Below are positions 35,170 through 42,605 of a DNA stretch of 64,000 nucleotides, one piece after another. The stretch's first letter is position 1. Every line of letters begins with the position of its first letter. The position numbers and the translations under genes are program-made. The stretch is from Bifidobacterium parmae (lineage in GTDB: Bacteria > Actinomycetota > Actinomycetes > Actinomycetales > Bifidobacteriaceae): assembly GCF_002860365.1 (NCBI RefSeq), contig NZ_NMWT01000002.1, positions 29,495 to 93,494 of the forward strand, written 5' to 3'. The notes beneath the pieces are model-generated. The model was not told the DNA's origin, did no database searches, and saw only the letters and a program-made list of their open reading frames with translations.

Positions 35170-35218
35170 CCTGTGGCTCTTAGGCTCCCCTGACAGGGGA
35201 GCCTAAGAGCCACAGGCG
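35170..35218. repeat. Perfect 49-base palindrome
   Basis: Arms of 24 bp (starting GCCTGTGGCTCTTAGG) flank a single central A at 35194. It lies 48 bp before the exporter gene. Confidence 0.85.
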
Positions 35219-35265
35219 GGGCCGCGTAACGTGCGGGCACCGGCCGAGAAGAACGAGGAGCGAGG

Positions 35266-35967
35266 ATGGGACTGTATATTCAGGGGCTCACGATGGGATT
35301 GGCGTATATCGCGCCGATCGGCATGCAGAACCTGTTCGTCATCAATTCGGCGTTGACGCGCACGCGCCGCAACGCGCTCATCACCGCGCTCATCGTCATC
35401 TGCTTCGACATGGCGTTGTCGCTGTCCTGCTTCTTTGGCGTCGGCGCGCTCATGCAGGCGCACCCGTGGCTGGAGCGCATCGTGCTTGGTCTCGGCGGCC
35501 TCGTCGTCATCCGCATCGGCCTGGGCCTCGTCATGGCGAGGAAATCCTCCGCTCCCGCCGGCGGGAGCTCCCGCGAAGCGGGTGAGGGTGGTCCGGCCGC
35601 AGGCCGTCCATCGGAGGCTGGGGTCCGTCCCGCCAGCCGCCCCGCCGCCCGCCTCGGCGCGCGCGGTCTCCTCGACACGATCGGCACCGCCTGCGCGGTC
35701 ACCTGGTTCAACCCGCAGGCCATCATCGACGGCACGCTGATGCTCGGCGCGTTCGCAGCCACGCTGCACGCCGGCCAGACCACCCCGTTCATCACCGGCG
35801 TGGAGACCGCCTCCGTGCTGTGGTTCCTCGGCGTCACGCTCGTCGTCAACGCGTTCGCCCACAAGTTCAGCCCGAGGATCATCGATATCCTCAACCGTGT
35901 GTGCGGCGGCGTCATCACCCTCTACGGCGTCAAACTCCTCCTCGACTTCGCCCTCGCCGTCCTCTGA
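35266..35967 (+). CDS. LysE-type amino-acid exporter with in-frame repeat insertion
   Basis: 233 residues, six predicted helices. The N-terminus (LTMGLAYIAPIGMQNLFVIN) carries the LysE/ArgO motif G-x-x-x-x-G-P-G/I-x-Q-x. It should export lysine, arginine or similar amino acids. Residues 96-112 read APAGGSSREAGEGGPAA, encoded by the 42-bp two-hairpin repeat (35552-35593), in the cytoplasmic loop after helix 3. A further Arg/Ala/Pro-rich stretch follows before helix 4. The loop is a tolerant place, so the protein may still work. It has a good ribosome binding site (GAGGAGCGAGG). The gene is divergent from the MocR regulator. Confidence 0.88.
   Translation: MGLYIQGLTMGLAYIAPIGMQNLFVINSALTRTRRNALITALIVICFDMALSLSCFFGVGALMQAHPWLERIVLGLGGLVVIRIGLGLVMARKSSAPAGGSSREAGEGGPAAGRPSEAGVRPASRPAARLGARGLLDTIGTACAVTWFNPQAIIDGTLMLGAFAATLHAGQTTPFITGVETASVLWFLGVTLVVNAFAHKFSPRIIDILNRVCGGVITLYGVKLLLDFALAVL
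35552..35593 (+). repeat. Two-hairpin repeat inside the LysE gene
   Basis: A 42-bp copy, identical to those at 37525-37566 and 39309-39350. Its length is a multiple of three and it starts at the second codon position. Confidence 0.92.
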
Positions 35968-36015
35968 CGCATCCCGTACGGGCATCCGCGAACCGTCCGG
36001 GATGCCTGGTGACGG

Positions 36016-36440
36016 TTCCGTTTCGCTAAGCGCCCCCTATGTGAAACGGGTGAATCGTGAGCTGTCCGTTTCGTTTCGCCGGGCTCGTCGGTGAGTCGTT
36101 CCGTCCGCGTGGTGTCCGTCTCGTTTCGCGAGGGATCCTATGCGTGAAACGGGTTGGCTGGGTGGTGGCCGTTTCGTTTCGCTGGGGCGAGGCGGGGCGG
36201 TTGTCTGATGTCCGGTTCGTTTCGCTGGGAGGGGAGTCCGCGGAATGGGCGGGGCCCGTGGTGGCCGGTTCGTTTCACGGGATGTTGTTGGCGAACCGGC
36301 TTGGTTGGGTGGTGTCCGGTTCGTTTCGCTGGGAGGGGACTTCGCGGAATGGGCGGGGTGCGTGGTAACCGAATCGTTTCGCTGGGAGGGGAGTCCGCGG
36401 AATGGGTGGGGCCCGTGGTGGCCGTTTCGTTTCGCGGGGG
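36016..36440 (+). repeat. Array of TTCGTTTCGCTGGG repeats, period about 50 bp
   Basis: About nine copies of the core (near 36016, 36065, 36113, 36168, 36211, 36265, 36314, 36368 and 36420) are spaced 44-53 bp apart. Linkers are partly repeated (GGGGAGTCCGCGGAATGGG occurs at least twice). Several cores have an inverted partner (GTGAAACGG). The array fills the gap between the exporter and U32 peptidase genes, and no gene is seen in it. Confidence 0.8.
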
Positions 36441-36482
36441 CGGGGCCGTGAGGGGATAACGGGCCGCTACACTGTTGGGGTG

Positions 36483-38150
36483 ATGAATACGAATGGCAAG
36501 AACCCCCTGCGCATGCGCCGCAAGCCCGAAGTGCTCGCCCCGGCCGGCAACCTGCGCGGACTGAAGACCGCCGTCGACTACGGCGCGGACGCCGTCTACT
36601 GCGGCGGCAAGGCGTTCGGCATGCGCAGCGCCCCCAGGAACCTCAGCCTCGAGGACTTCGAGGAGGGCGCCCGCTACGCGCACGAACGCGGCAGCCGCGT
36701 GTACGTGACGCTCAACGTGCTGCCCCGCAACGCCGAGGTCGAGGCGATGCGCGACTACATCGGCCAGTTGAAGGACACCGGCATCGACGCGATGATCGTC
36801 ACCGACATCGGCGTGATGATGATGGCCCACCAGATCGCCCCCGACGTCGAGCTGCACGTCTCCACCCAGGCCGGCGTCACCAACTACGGCGCCGCGCAGG
36901 CGCTCTACGAGTTCGGCGCGCGCCGCGTCGTGCTCGCCCGCGAGATGGACCTGCAGTCTGTGCGCGACATCCGCGCCCGCATCCCCGACGACATGGACAT
37001 CGAATGCTTCGTGCACGGCGCGATGTGCATGGCGTTCTCCGGCCGCTGCCTGTTCTCCAACTACCTGACCGGCCGCGACGGCAACCACGGCGAATGCGCG
37101 CAGCCCTGCCGCTGGAAGTACTCGATCGTCGAGGAGAAGCGCCCCGGACAGTACTTCCCGATCGAACAGACCGAGGAGGGGGCGTACCTGTTCAATTCGC
37201 AGGACATGTGCATGCTCGACCACATCGACGACCTGATCGACTCCGGCGCGACGAGTCTCAAGATCGAAGGCCGTTCGAAATCCGCGTACTACATCGCCGC
37301 GATGACCAACGCGTACAAGACCGCCGTGAACGAGTACATGGTCCAGCGCGGCTTCGAGACCGCGGACGGCGACGTCATCACGCCGTTCCACGACCGCGTG
37401 ATCCGCCCCGACGACCCCGATTTCGCGAACGTCGCCGACGACGCGATCGAAGCGAACGCCGACCGCGCGTTCGTCGGCGTGCCCGGCGAACCGCCGGTCG
37501 AAGGCGATGATTCCGGCGTTCCCGCTCCCGCCGGCGGGAGCTCCCGCGAAGCGGGTGAGGGTGGTCCGGCCGCCCCCGCATCGCCGAAGACCGAGGACGC
37601 GGCCGCACGCTCCGCCGGCGGCGCGCAGCTCGACCAACTGAGCTACAAGGCCCGCTCCGCCCGCCGCAAGTCGAACACGCGCGAGGAGGTGCTGCCGGAA
37701 GGCTGGCATCACGCGAAATGCCGTCCCGCGCCGCACGTCGAACTGCCCGAGTGGCTGCTCGACGAACCCGACAAGGTCGCTCACCGCGACTACTCCACCG
37801 GCTTCTACTACCCGGAACGCAAGGTGACGCAGAACACCAACCGCTCCGCCTACTTTCGCGCGTGGATGGTCGTCGGCGAAGTGCTCTCGTGGAGTCCGGA
37901 GCGCGGCGGCCGCGTGACCATCATGAGCCGCAACAAGATCGAACCCGGCCAGGACGTCGAATTCCTGCTGCCCGGCGAGAAGCCGCTCGCCTACACGGTG
38001 CCCGCCACCGGGCTCGAGGACGCGGACGGCGTGCCCGTCGCCGCGATCAACAACCCGGCGCACGTGTTCTCGCTGCCATGCCCGCACGAGGTGCCCGAGA
38101 ACGCGGCCATCCGCTCGCGCACGAAGAAACCCACGCTGAAGGCCGAATAA
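36483..38150 (+). CDS. U32 family peptidase with in-frame repeat insertion
   Basis: 555 residues from ATG 36483 (promoter-like TACACT just upstream, short leader). The peptidase U32 signature is present near residue 175: CFVHGAMCMAFSGRC, then NHGECAQPCRWKY. PEVLAPAGNLRGLKTAVDYGADAVYCGG is the family N-terminus. Related U32 proteins include RlhA, which modifies 23S rRNA, and collagenase-like members; which applies is not clear. Residues about 348-362 read APAGGSSREAGEGGPA, encoded by the same 42-bp repeat as in the LysE gene, within an acidic low-complexity linker before the C-terminal domain. It precedes pgeF by 10 bases, a likely operon. Confidence 0.88.
   Translation: MNTNGKNPLRMRRKPEVLAPAGNLRGLKTAVDYGADAVYCGGKAFGMRSAPRNLSLEDFEEGARYAHERGSRVYVTLNVLPRNAEVEAMRDYIGQLKDTGIDAMIVTDIGVMMMAHQIAPDVELHVSTQAGVTNYGAAQALYEFGARRVVLAREMDLQSVRDIRARIPDDMDIECFVHGAMCMAFSGRCLFSNYLTGRDGNHGECAQPCRWKYSIVEEKRPGQYFPIEQTEEGAYLFNSQDMCMLDHIDDLIDSGATSLKIEGRSKSAYYIAAMTNAYKTAVNEYMVQRGFETADGDVITPFHDRVIRPDDPDFANVADDAIEANADRAFVGVPGEPPVEGDDSGVPAPAGGSSREAGEGGPAAPASPKTEDAAARSAGGAQLDQLSYKARSARRKSNTREEVLPEGWHHAKCRPAPHVELPEWLLDEPDKVAHRDYSTGFYYPERKVTQNTNRSAYFRAWMVVGEVLSWSPERGGRVTIMSRNKIEPGQDVEFLLPGEKPLAYTVPATGLEDADGVPVAAINNPAHVFSLPCPHEVPENAAIRSRTKKPTLKAE
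37525..37566 (+). repeat. Two-hairpin repeat inside the U32 peptidase gene
   Basis: Identical over 42 bp to the copies at 35552-35593 and 39309-39350, and read in the same frame as in the LysE gene. Confidence 0.92.
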
Positions 38151-38160
38151 GGAGACCACC

Positions 38161-39213
38161 ATGAGTGAAATCGACGAGACGATCCTCGACTCGAACCAGA
38201 TCAGCTCCACCGACAAGGCGGGCCGTCCCATCCCCGTCACCATCCCGATCGCGCTTGCGCCCGGCGTGACCGTCGTCTACACGACGCGTCTCGGAGGCCT
38301 GTCGACCGGCGACTTCGGCAACCTCAACCTGGGCGGCAAGTCCGGCGACGACCCGGAGGCCGTCCTGTCGAACCGCATCGCGCTCGCCGAGGCGGTCGGC
38401 GCGCGCCTCTCGCTCGTCTCGCAGGTCCACTCCGGCAGGGCCGTCGACGTGGACGAGGCGTTCGAGATCAACACGCCGTTCGGCTTCGACGTCTCCGGCA
38501 CGCGCACCGGCGCGACCGCCGCCGAAGCGACCGGCGAGCCGACCGAGCCGACCATGCCGGCCGAAGCGTCCGCCGAAGCGACCGACGCCGCGCCGCACGT
38601 CGTCGAGGCCGACGGCCAGGTCACCGCGCAGACCGGCGTCGCGCTCGGCATGTTCGCCGCCGACTGCCTGCCCGTGCTGTTCGCCGACCCGGTGAGCGGC
38701 GTGATCGGCGCCGCCCACTGCGGCCGTCGCGGCCTGGAACGCGGCGTGATCCAGTCGACCGTCGACCTGATGGCCGCCAAGGGCGCGAAGCCGGAGAACA
38801 TCGTCGCCACGCTCGGCCCGTGCATCTGCGGCGACTGCTACGAGGTGGGCGACGAGATCGCCGACACGTTCGTCAAGCGCTTCCCGCTGACCAAGACCGC
38901 GACGCGTTTCGGCGGCGCCGGCATCGACATCGCCGAGGCCGCGCGCATCGACCTCGCGTTCGCCGGCGTGCACCGCATCGTCGATTCGGTGCCGCGCATC
39001 CACGCCGCCACCGAATACCTGGAGGAGGACGCCGAACTCGCCGAACTGTGCCGCACCGACGGCGAGGGCCCGGCCGAATTGAGCGAGCGCATCGCGGCCA
39101 TCCGCCACAGCATGTGCACGCTCGAGAACCCGCTGTGGTACTCGCATCGCCGTGCCGCGAAGGCCGGCAAGCGCCACGAGGGCCGTCTCCTCGCGCTCAT
39201 CGTGCGCCACTGA
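38161..39213 (+). CDS. pgeF: PgeF/YfiH-type multicopper-oxidase-fold protein
   Basis: 350 residues. Family motifs: TTRLGGLSTGDFGNLNLG, QVHSG, FAADCLPVLFADP, AAHCGRRGLERGV and GPCICGDCYEVG, containing the His/Cys zinc-site residues. Members remove wrongly incorporated amino acids from peptidoglycan precursors or act on purine nucleosides; earlier names are laccase-domain protein or polyphenol oxidase. An unusual insertion of about 40 residues rich in Ala, Thr and Glu (about 120-155) replaces the short loop before GQVTAQTGVALG. AAGGAG precedes the ATG. It is downstream of the U32 gene in an apparent operon. Confidence 0.85.
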   Translation: MSEIDETILDSNQISSTDKAGRPIPVTIPIALAPGVTVVYTTRLGGLSTGDFGNLNLGGKSGDDPEAVLSNRIALAEAVGARLSLVSQVHSGRAVDVDEAFEINTPFGFDVSGTRTGATAAEATGEPTEPTMPAEASAEATDAAPHVVEADGQVTAQTGVALGMFAADCLPVLFADPVSGVIGAAHCGRRGLERGVIQSTVDLMAAKGAKPENIVATLGPCICGDCYEVGDEIADTFVKRFPLTKTATRFGGAGIDIAEAARIDLAFAGVHRIVDSVPRIHAATEYLEEDAELAELCRTDGEGPAELSERIAAIRHSMCTLENPLWYSHRRAAKAGKRHEGRLLALIVRH

Positions 39214-39308
39214 GCCACTGAGCCACTGAGTGCTGATCGCTGGGTGCTGAGCACTCTGCCGCTGAGCTGCTGGGCGCTGGACACTGAGCCGCGGGCCGGC
39301 CCCATCCG

Positions 39309-39350
39309 CTCCCGCCGGCGGGAGCTCCCGCGAAGCGGGTGAGGGTGGTC
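39309..39350 (+). repeat. Two-hairpin repeat, intergenic copy downstream of pgeF
   Basis: Identical to the two intragenic copies. It is followed by about four copies of a 9-bp unit (GGTCCCGTG) to about 39378. Confidence 0.92.
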
Positions 39351-39476
39351 CCGTGGTCCCGTGGTCCCGTGGTCCCGTGTCCCGCCGCCCGCCCCGCGCG
39401 TTCCGGCGGATATTCCGTGCAGATGCGCGTGTGACCTCCGTCACCGTTCCGGGGCGCGTTCTACGGTGGAGGCATT

Positions 39477-40301
39477 ATGAGCGTAAGAGAGAACAAGAAC
39501 CAGTCCGCGCCCGTCGTGGCGGTGGTGCTCGCCGCCGGATTCGGCACGCGATTCGACCCCGACAACCCCAAGCAGCTCGTCTCCGTCGGCGGCAAGCCGA
39601 TCGTGTGCTGGAGCATCGAGGCGTTCGAGCGGTGCGCGCGCGTCACCGACATCGTCGTCGTCGTCAACCCGAAGGTGCGCGGCGAGGTGGAGCGGCTCAT
39701 CGGCGAGGCCGGCTACGGCAAGGTGCGCGTCGTCATCGACGGCGGCGAGGAGCGCGTCGACAGCACGGCCGCCGCGCTCGGCATGCTCGCCGCGGCCGGC
39801 ATCCCCGACGAGGCGAAGATCCTCATCCACGACGCGGTGCGCCCGTTCGTCGCCGAATCCGCGATCGACGGCTCGATCGACGCGCTCGACGAGTACGACG
39901 CCGCGACCGTCGCGTTCGCGTCCACCGACACCGTGCTGCTCACGCGCGACCTCGGCGACCGCAAGGTCGTCGCGAGCGTGCCGGACCGTCCGGACACGTA
40001 CCGCGCGCAGACGCCGCAGTCGTTCCGTTTCGCGACGATCCGCCACGCCTACGAGCTGGCCGCCGCCGACCCGGACTTCCATCCGACCGACGACACGCGC
40101 GTCGTCGTCGACTACATGCCCGACGTGCCGGTCGCGATCGTCGCCGGCAGCGAGACGAACCTCAAGATCACGACGCTCGCCGACATCCCCGTCGCCGAGC
40201 GCATCGCCGCCGACCTCACGCACCATATGACGCGCGAGGAGGCGAAGGCGCGCATGCACGCCATGTTCGCCGGCGCCGCCGCCCAGATGCACCGCCGCTG
40301 A
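39477..40301 (+). CDS. ispD: IspD/TarI family cytidylyltransferase
   Basis: 274 residues. The nucleotide-binding start VVLAAGFGTRFDPDNPKQL, GGEERVDSTAAAL, IHDAVRPFV, QTPQSFRF and TDDTRVVVDY are the family motifs. IspD joins CTP to 2-C-methylerythritol 4-phosphate in the MEP isoprenoid pathway. The TarI branch makes CDP-ribitol, and the HDAVRPF and AQTPQSF forms resemble it. Bifidobacteria use the MEP pathway and no other ispD is in the window, so IspD is preferred but not certain. The C-terminus is some 30 residues longer than usual. The ribosome binding site is GGTGGAGG. Confidence 0.75.
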   Translation: MSVRENKNQSAPVVAVVLAAGFGTRFDPDNPKQLVSVGGKPIVCWSIEAFERCARVTDIVVVVNPKVRGEVERLIGEAGYGKVRVVIDGGEERVDSTAAALGMLAAAGIPDEAKILIHDAVRPFVAESAIDGSIDALDEYDAATVAFASTDTVLLTRDLGDRKVVASVPDRPDTYRAQTPQSFRFATIRHAYELAAADPDFHPTDDTRVVVDYMPDVPVAIVAGSETNLKITTLADIPVAERIAADLTHHMTREEAKARMHAMFAGAAAQMHRR

Positions 40302-40390
40302 CCGCGCGTCGTCAGGTCAGCCGTCACGCCCGGCCGCATGCCCGTATGCGGCCGGGCGTTCGCATATCGTTCCGGCGCGATGATTGCGTT

Positions 40391-40469
40391 TGTAGACGCT
40401 TGTAGAATCTTGTAGATTTTTGTAGACTGTTGTGCGGCGTGTAGATTCTTGTAGACTTTTGTAGATTTG
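40391..40469 (+). repeat. TGTAGA array with 10-bp period
   Basis: TGTAGA starts at 40391, 40401, 40411, 40421, 40440, 40450 and 40460, and a degenerate unit (TGTGCG) lies at 40431. The period is one helical turn. The array ends 11 bp before the ATPase start codon. Confidence 0.9.
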
Positions 40470-40480
40470 GCGGTGGTCGC

Positions 40481-41632
40481 ATGGTGAAGAAGCCGGTCGT
40501 GTCGAATCCGTTCAAACCGAGCGCGGGGCATCTCCCTCCGATTCTTATCGGCAGGGACGGCGTGCTCGATGATTTCCTCGAGGGGCTCGACGACGGTTCC
40601 GGGGCTCCCGGGCGTCTGATGCGCGTCACCGGGGCCCGCGGCGTCGGCAAGACGGTGCTGTTGGCCGAATTCCGGCGCATAGCGGAGGAGCGCGGCTGGC
40701 TGACCATCAGCGAGACCGCCTCCAAAGGCATGGCGCAACGGCTGCTCGACCACCTGAAGCCGGCGAAGGGAACATTCGAATTCACCGTGGAGCCGTCGGT
40801 CAACGCGTTCGGCGTCGGCGGCAGCCTCGGCGCGATGCGGTACGAACGCCAGCGCATGCCGCTCGATCTGCGCGACGCGATGTCGTTGCGGCTTGACGCG
40901 CTGGAGAGGCGTGATGCGGGTCTTCTGGTGACCGTCGACGAGGTGCAGGCCGCCGACCGTGACGACATGGTCGCCATCGCCACGGCCATGCAGCATATGG
41001 TCAGCGACGACAGGAACGTGGCCTTCGTGTTCGCCGGCCTGCCGTCGATGGCCTCCAAATGGCTGAACGACGAGGTGATGACGTTCCTGCGCAGAGCCCA
41101 GCCGGAACGGTTGGGGGATGTGGGGCTGATGGAGGTGTCCGACGCCCTGCATGACTCCTTCCGCCAGACCGGCATCGTGCTTGACGGCGAGCCGTTGCGC
41201 ATCGCGGCGGAGGCCACGGCCGGGTATCCGTTCATGATCCAGCTGGTCGGCTACTCCATCTGGCGTATCGCCAATCGTTCCCGGCGGGGAGACGGCGACG
41301 CGGTGGTCTCGGAGGAGGACGCGCATCGCGGAGTGCGCGACGCGTTGAGCCGTCTCGGGGATACGGTGCATGGGCCGGAGCTCGACGGCCTTTCCCCCGT
41401 CGACAAGACGTATCTGCTGGCGATGGCGCAGGACGACGGTCCGGCGTCCACGTCCGTCGTGGCCCAGCGCATGGGCAAGAGCGTGAAATACGCGAGCCGA
41501 TACCGCATGCGGCTCCTCGAAGCGCAGGTGATCGTGGACAAGGGGTACGGGAAAGTGGATTTCGCCATTCCCTATCTGCGCGAATACCTGCGCGAGCATG
41601 CCGCCTTCATCCGCATGTCGCTGGAACGATGA
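40481..41632 (+). CDS. AAA ATPase with C-terminal winged-helix-like part
   Basis: 383 residues. Walker A is GARGVGKT (51-58); Walker B is LLVTVDEVQ with D153 and E154. A C-terminal region (LSPVDKTYLLAMAQ, then SVVAQRMGKSVKYASRYRMRLLEAQVI) looks like a winged helix. This resembles the archaeal-ATPase/STAND-type group of DUF-like ATPases, and no specific function is recognised. The ATG lacks a good ribosome binding site. The 10-bp TGTAGA array directly in front is the most obvious regulatory feature and could be bound by the protein itself through its C-terminal domain. Confidence 0.75.
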   Translation: MVKKPVVSNPFKPSAGHLPPILIGRDGVLDDFLEGLDDGSGAPGRLMRVTGARGVGKTVLLAEFRRIAEERGWLTISETASKGMAQRLLDHLKPAKGTFEFTVEPSVNAFGVGGSLGAMRYERQRMPLDLRDAMSLRLDALERRDAGLLVTVDEVQAADRDDMVAIATAMQHMVSDDRNVAFVFAGLPSMASKWLNDEVMTFLRRAQPERLGDVGLMEVSDALHDSFRQTGIVLDGEPLRIAAEATAGYPFMIQLVGYSIWRIANRSRRGDGDAVVSEEDAHRGVRDALSRLGDTVHGPELDGLSPVDKTYLLAMAQDDGPASTSVVAQRMGKSVKYASRYRMRLLEAQVIVDKGYGKVDFAIPYLREYLREHAAFIRMSLER

Positions 41633-41677
41633 CTGCGGGGCGGCGTGCGGACTCCGACGGCGGGTAGACTGGGGGCC

Positions 41678-42334
41678 ATGCAACAGCTCAGTGTCGTGAT
41701 CTCCGGCTTCGACCATTATGACGACGTGCGCGTCAACCCCTCCTACGAGGTGCCGAAACTGCTCGCCGAACGCGGCGTCGACGGGCTCGACGACGTGGAC
41801 CTCACCATCCGCGCGGTGAGCCTGCCCGTCAGCTTCGCCAAGGCGTGGCCCACGCTGCTCGGCGCCATCGAGGAGGCGAAGCCGAACATCGTCATCGCCA
41901 CCGGACTCAAGCACGCGGCGCGCGGCGTGATGATGGAGCGCTGCGCCACGAACCTCATGGACGCCGCCAAGCCGGACGCCGACAACGTGGTGCCGCGGCG
42001 CGAGCCGATCGACCCGGACGGCCCCGCCGCCTACTGGACGCGTCTGCCGCTGCGCGCGATCATCGCCGATTTCGCGCACGACGGCATCCCCGCCACGTTG
42101 AGCTCGGACGCGGGCACGTTCGTCTGCAACTCGCTGTTCTACAACCTGCTCAACTGGGCGCACGGCCAGGAGCGCGTGCTCGCCGGATTCGTGAGCTTCC
42201 CGCTCGTCAACGAGTCGCCCCACCCGCAGCATGGGCTGCCGCTGCGCCAGCTCGTCACGGCCGGCGGCGACGTGGTGCGCGAGACGGTGCGCTACTACCG
42301 TCGTCCCAGTTCGAAGGAGATCCTCATCGCATGA
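41678..42334 (+). CDS. pcp: Pyrrolidone-carboxylate peptidase-like protein (peptidase C15), catalytic His not at its usual place
   Basis: 218 residues. The C15 fold is clear: VVISGFDHYDDVRVNPSYEV, VIATGLKHAARGVMMERCATN (E87) and SSDAGTFVCNSLFYNLL (C150). These carry the Glu and Cys of the triad. The strand that normally reads GFIHVP reads GFVSFP here, so S173 stands where the catalytic His should be; the next His residues are at 182 and 185 (HPQH). The protein may be inactive as a pyroglutamyl peptidase, may use a shifted His, or may have another substrate. TAGACT just upstream (41666-41671) suggests a very short leader. Confidence 0.75.
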   Translation: MQQLSVVISGFDHYDDVRVNPSYEVPKLLAERGVDGLDDVDLTIRAVSLPVSFAKAWPTLLGAIEEAKPNIVIATGLKHAARGVMMERCATNLMDAAKPDADNVVPRREPIDPDGPAAYWTRLPLRAIIADFAHDGIPATLSSDAGTFVCNSLFYNLLNWAHGQERVLAGFVSFPLVNESPHPQHGLPLRQLVTAGGDVVRETVRYYRRPSSKEILIA

Positions 42335-42605
42335 GTTGTGTCGCGTGAGTCACGTTGCGGAGGCGCGTGAGGCGCGTGCATTGCGTGCGTGAGTCACGTC
42401 GCGTCCGCCATGTCCGCCGATACAGCGGTTTCGCAGCGTGGCCGGGACGCCGCGACGCGCCGACGTCGAACAAAAGTGGGTAATGATGTGTGCATTGCGG
42501 GCGCGTCCAGCCCGTTTCCGGCCGCGATGGGATACGATTTTGCTCGATATGCCCGCATAGGGCGCATTATGGGTAGAGCGATGTGATGGAGCCGAAAGGA
42601 CAGAC

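Noticed and set aside
36016-36440. CRISPR array
   Set aside because: The spacing would fit, but the repeats vary, the linkers recur instead of being unique, and there is no cas gene in the window.
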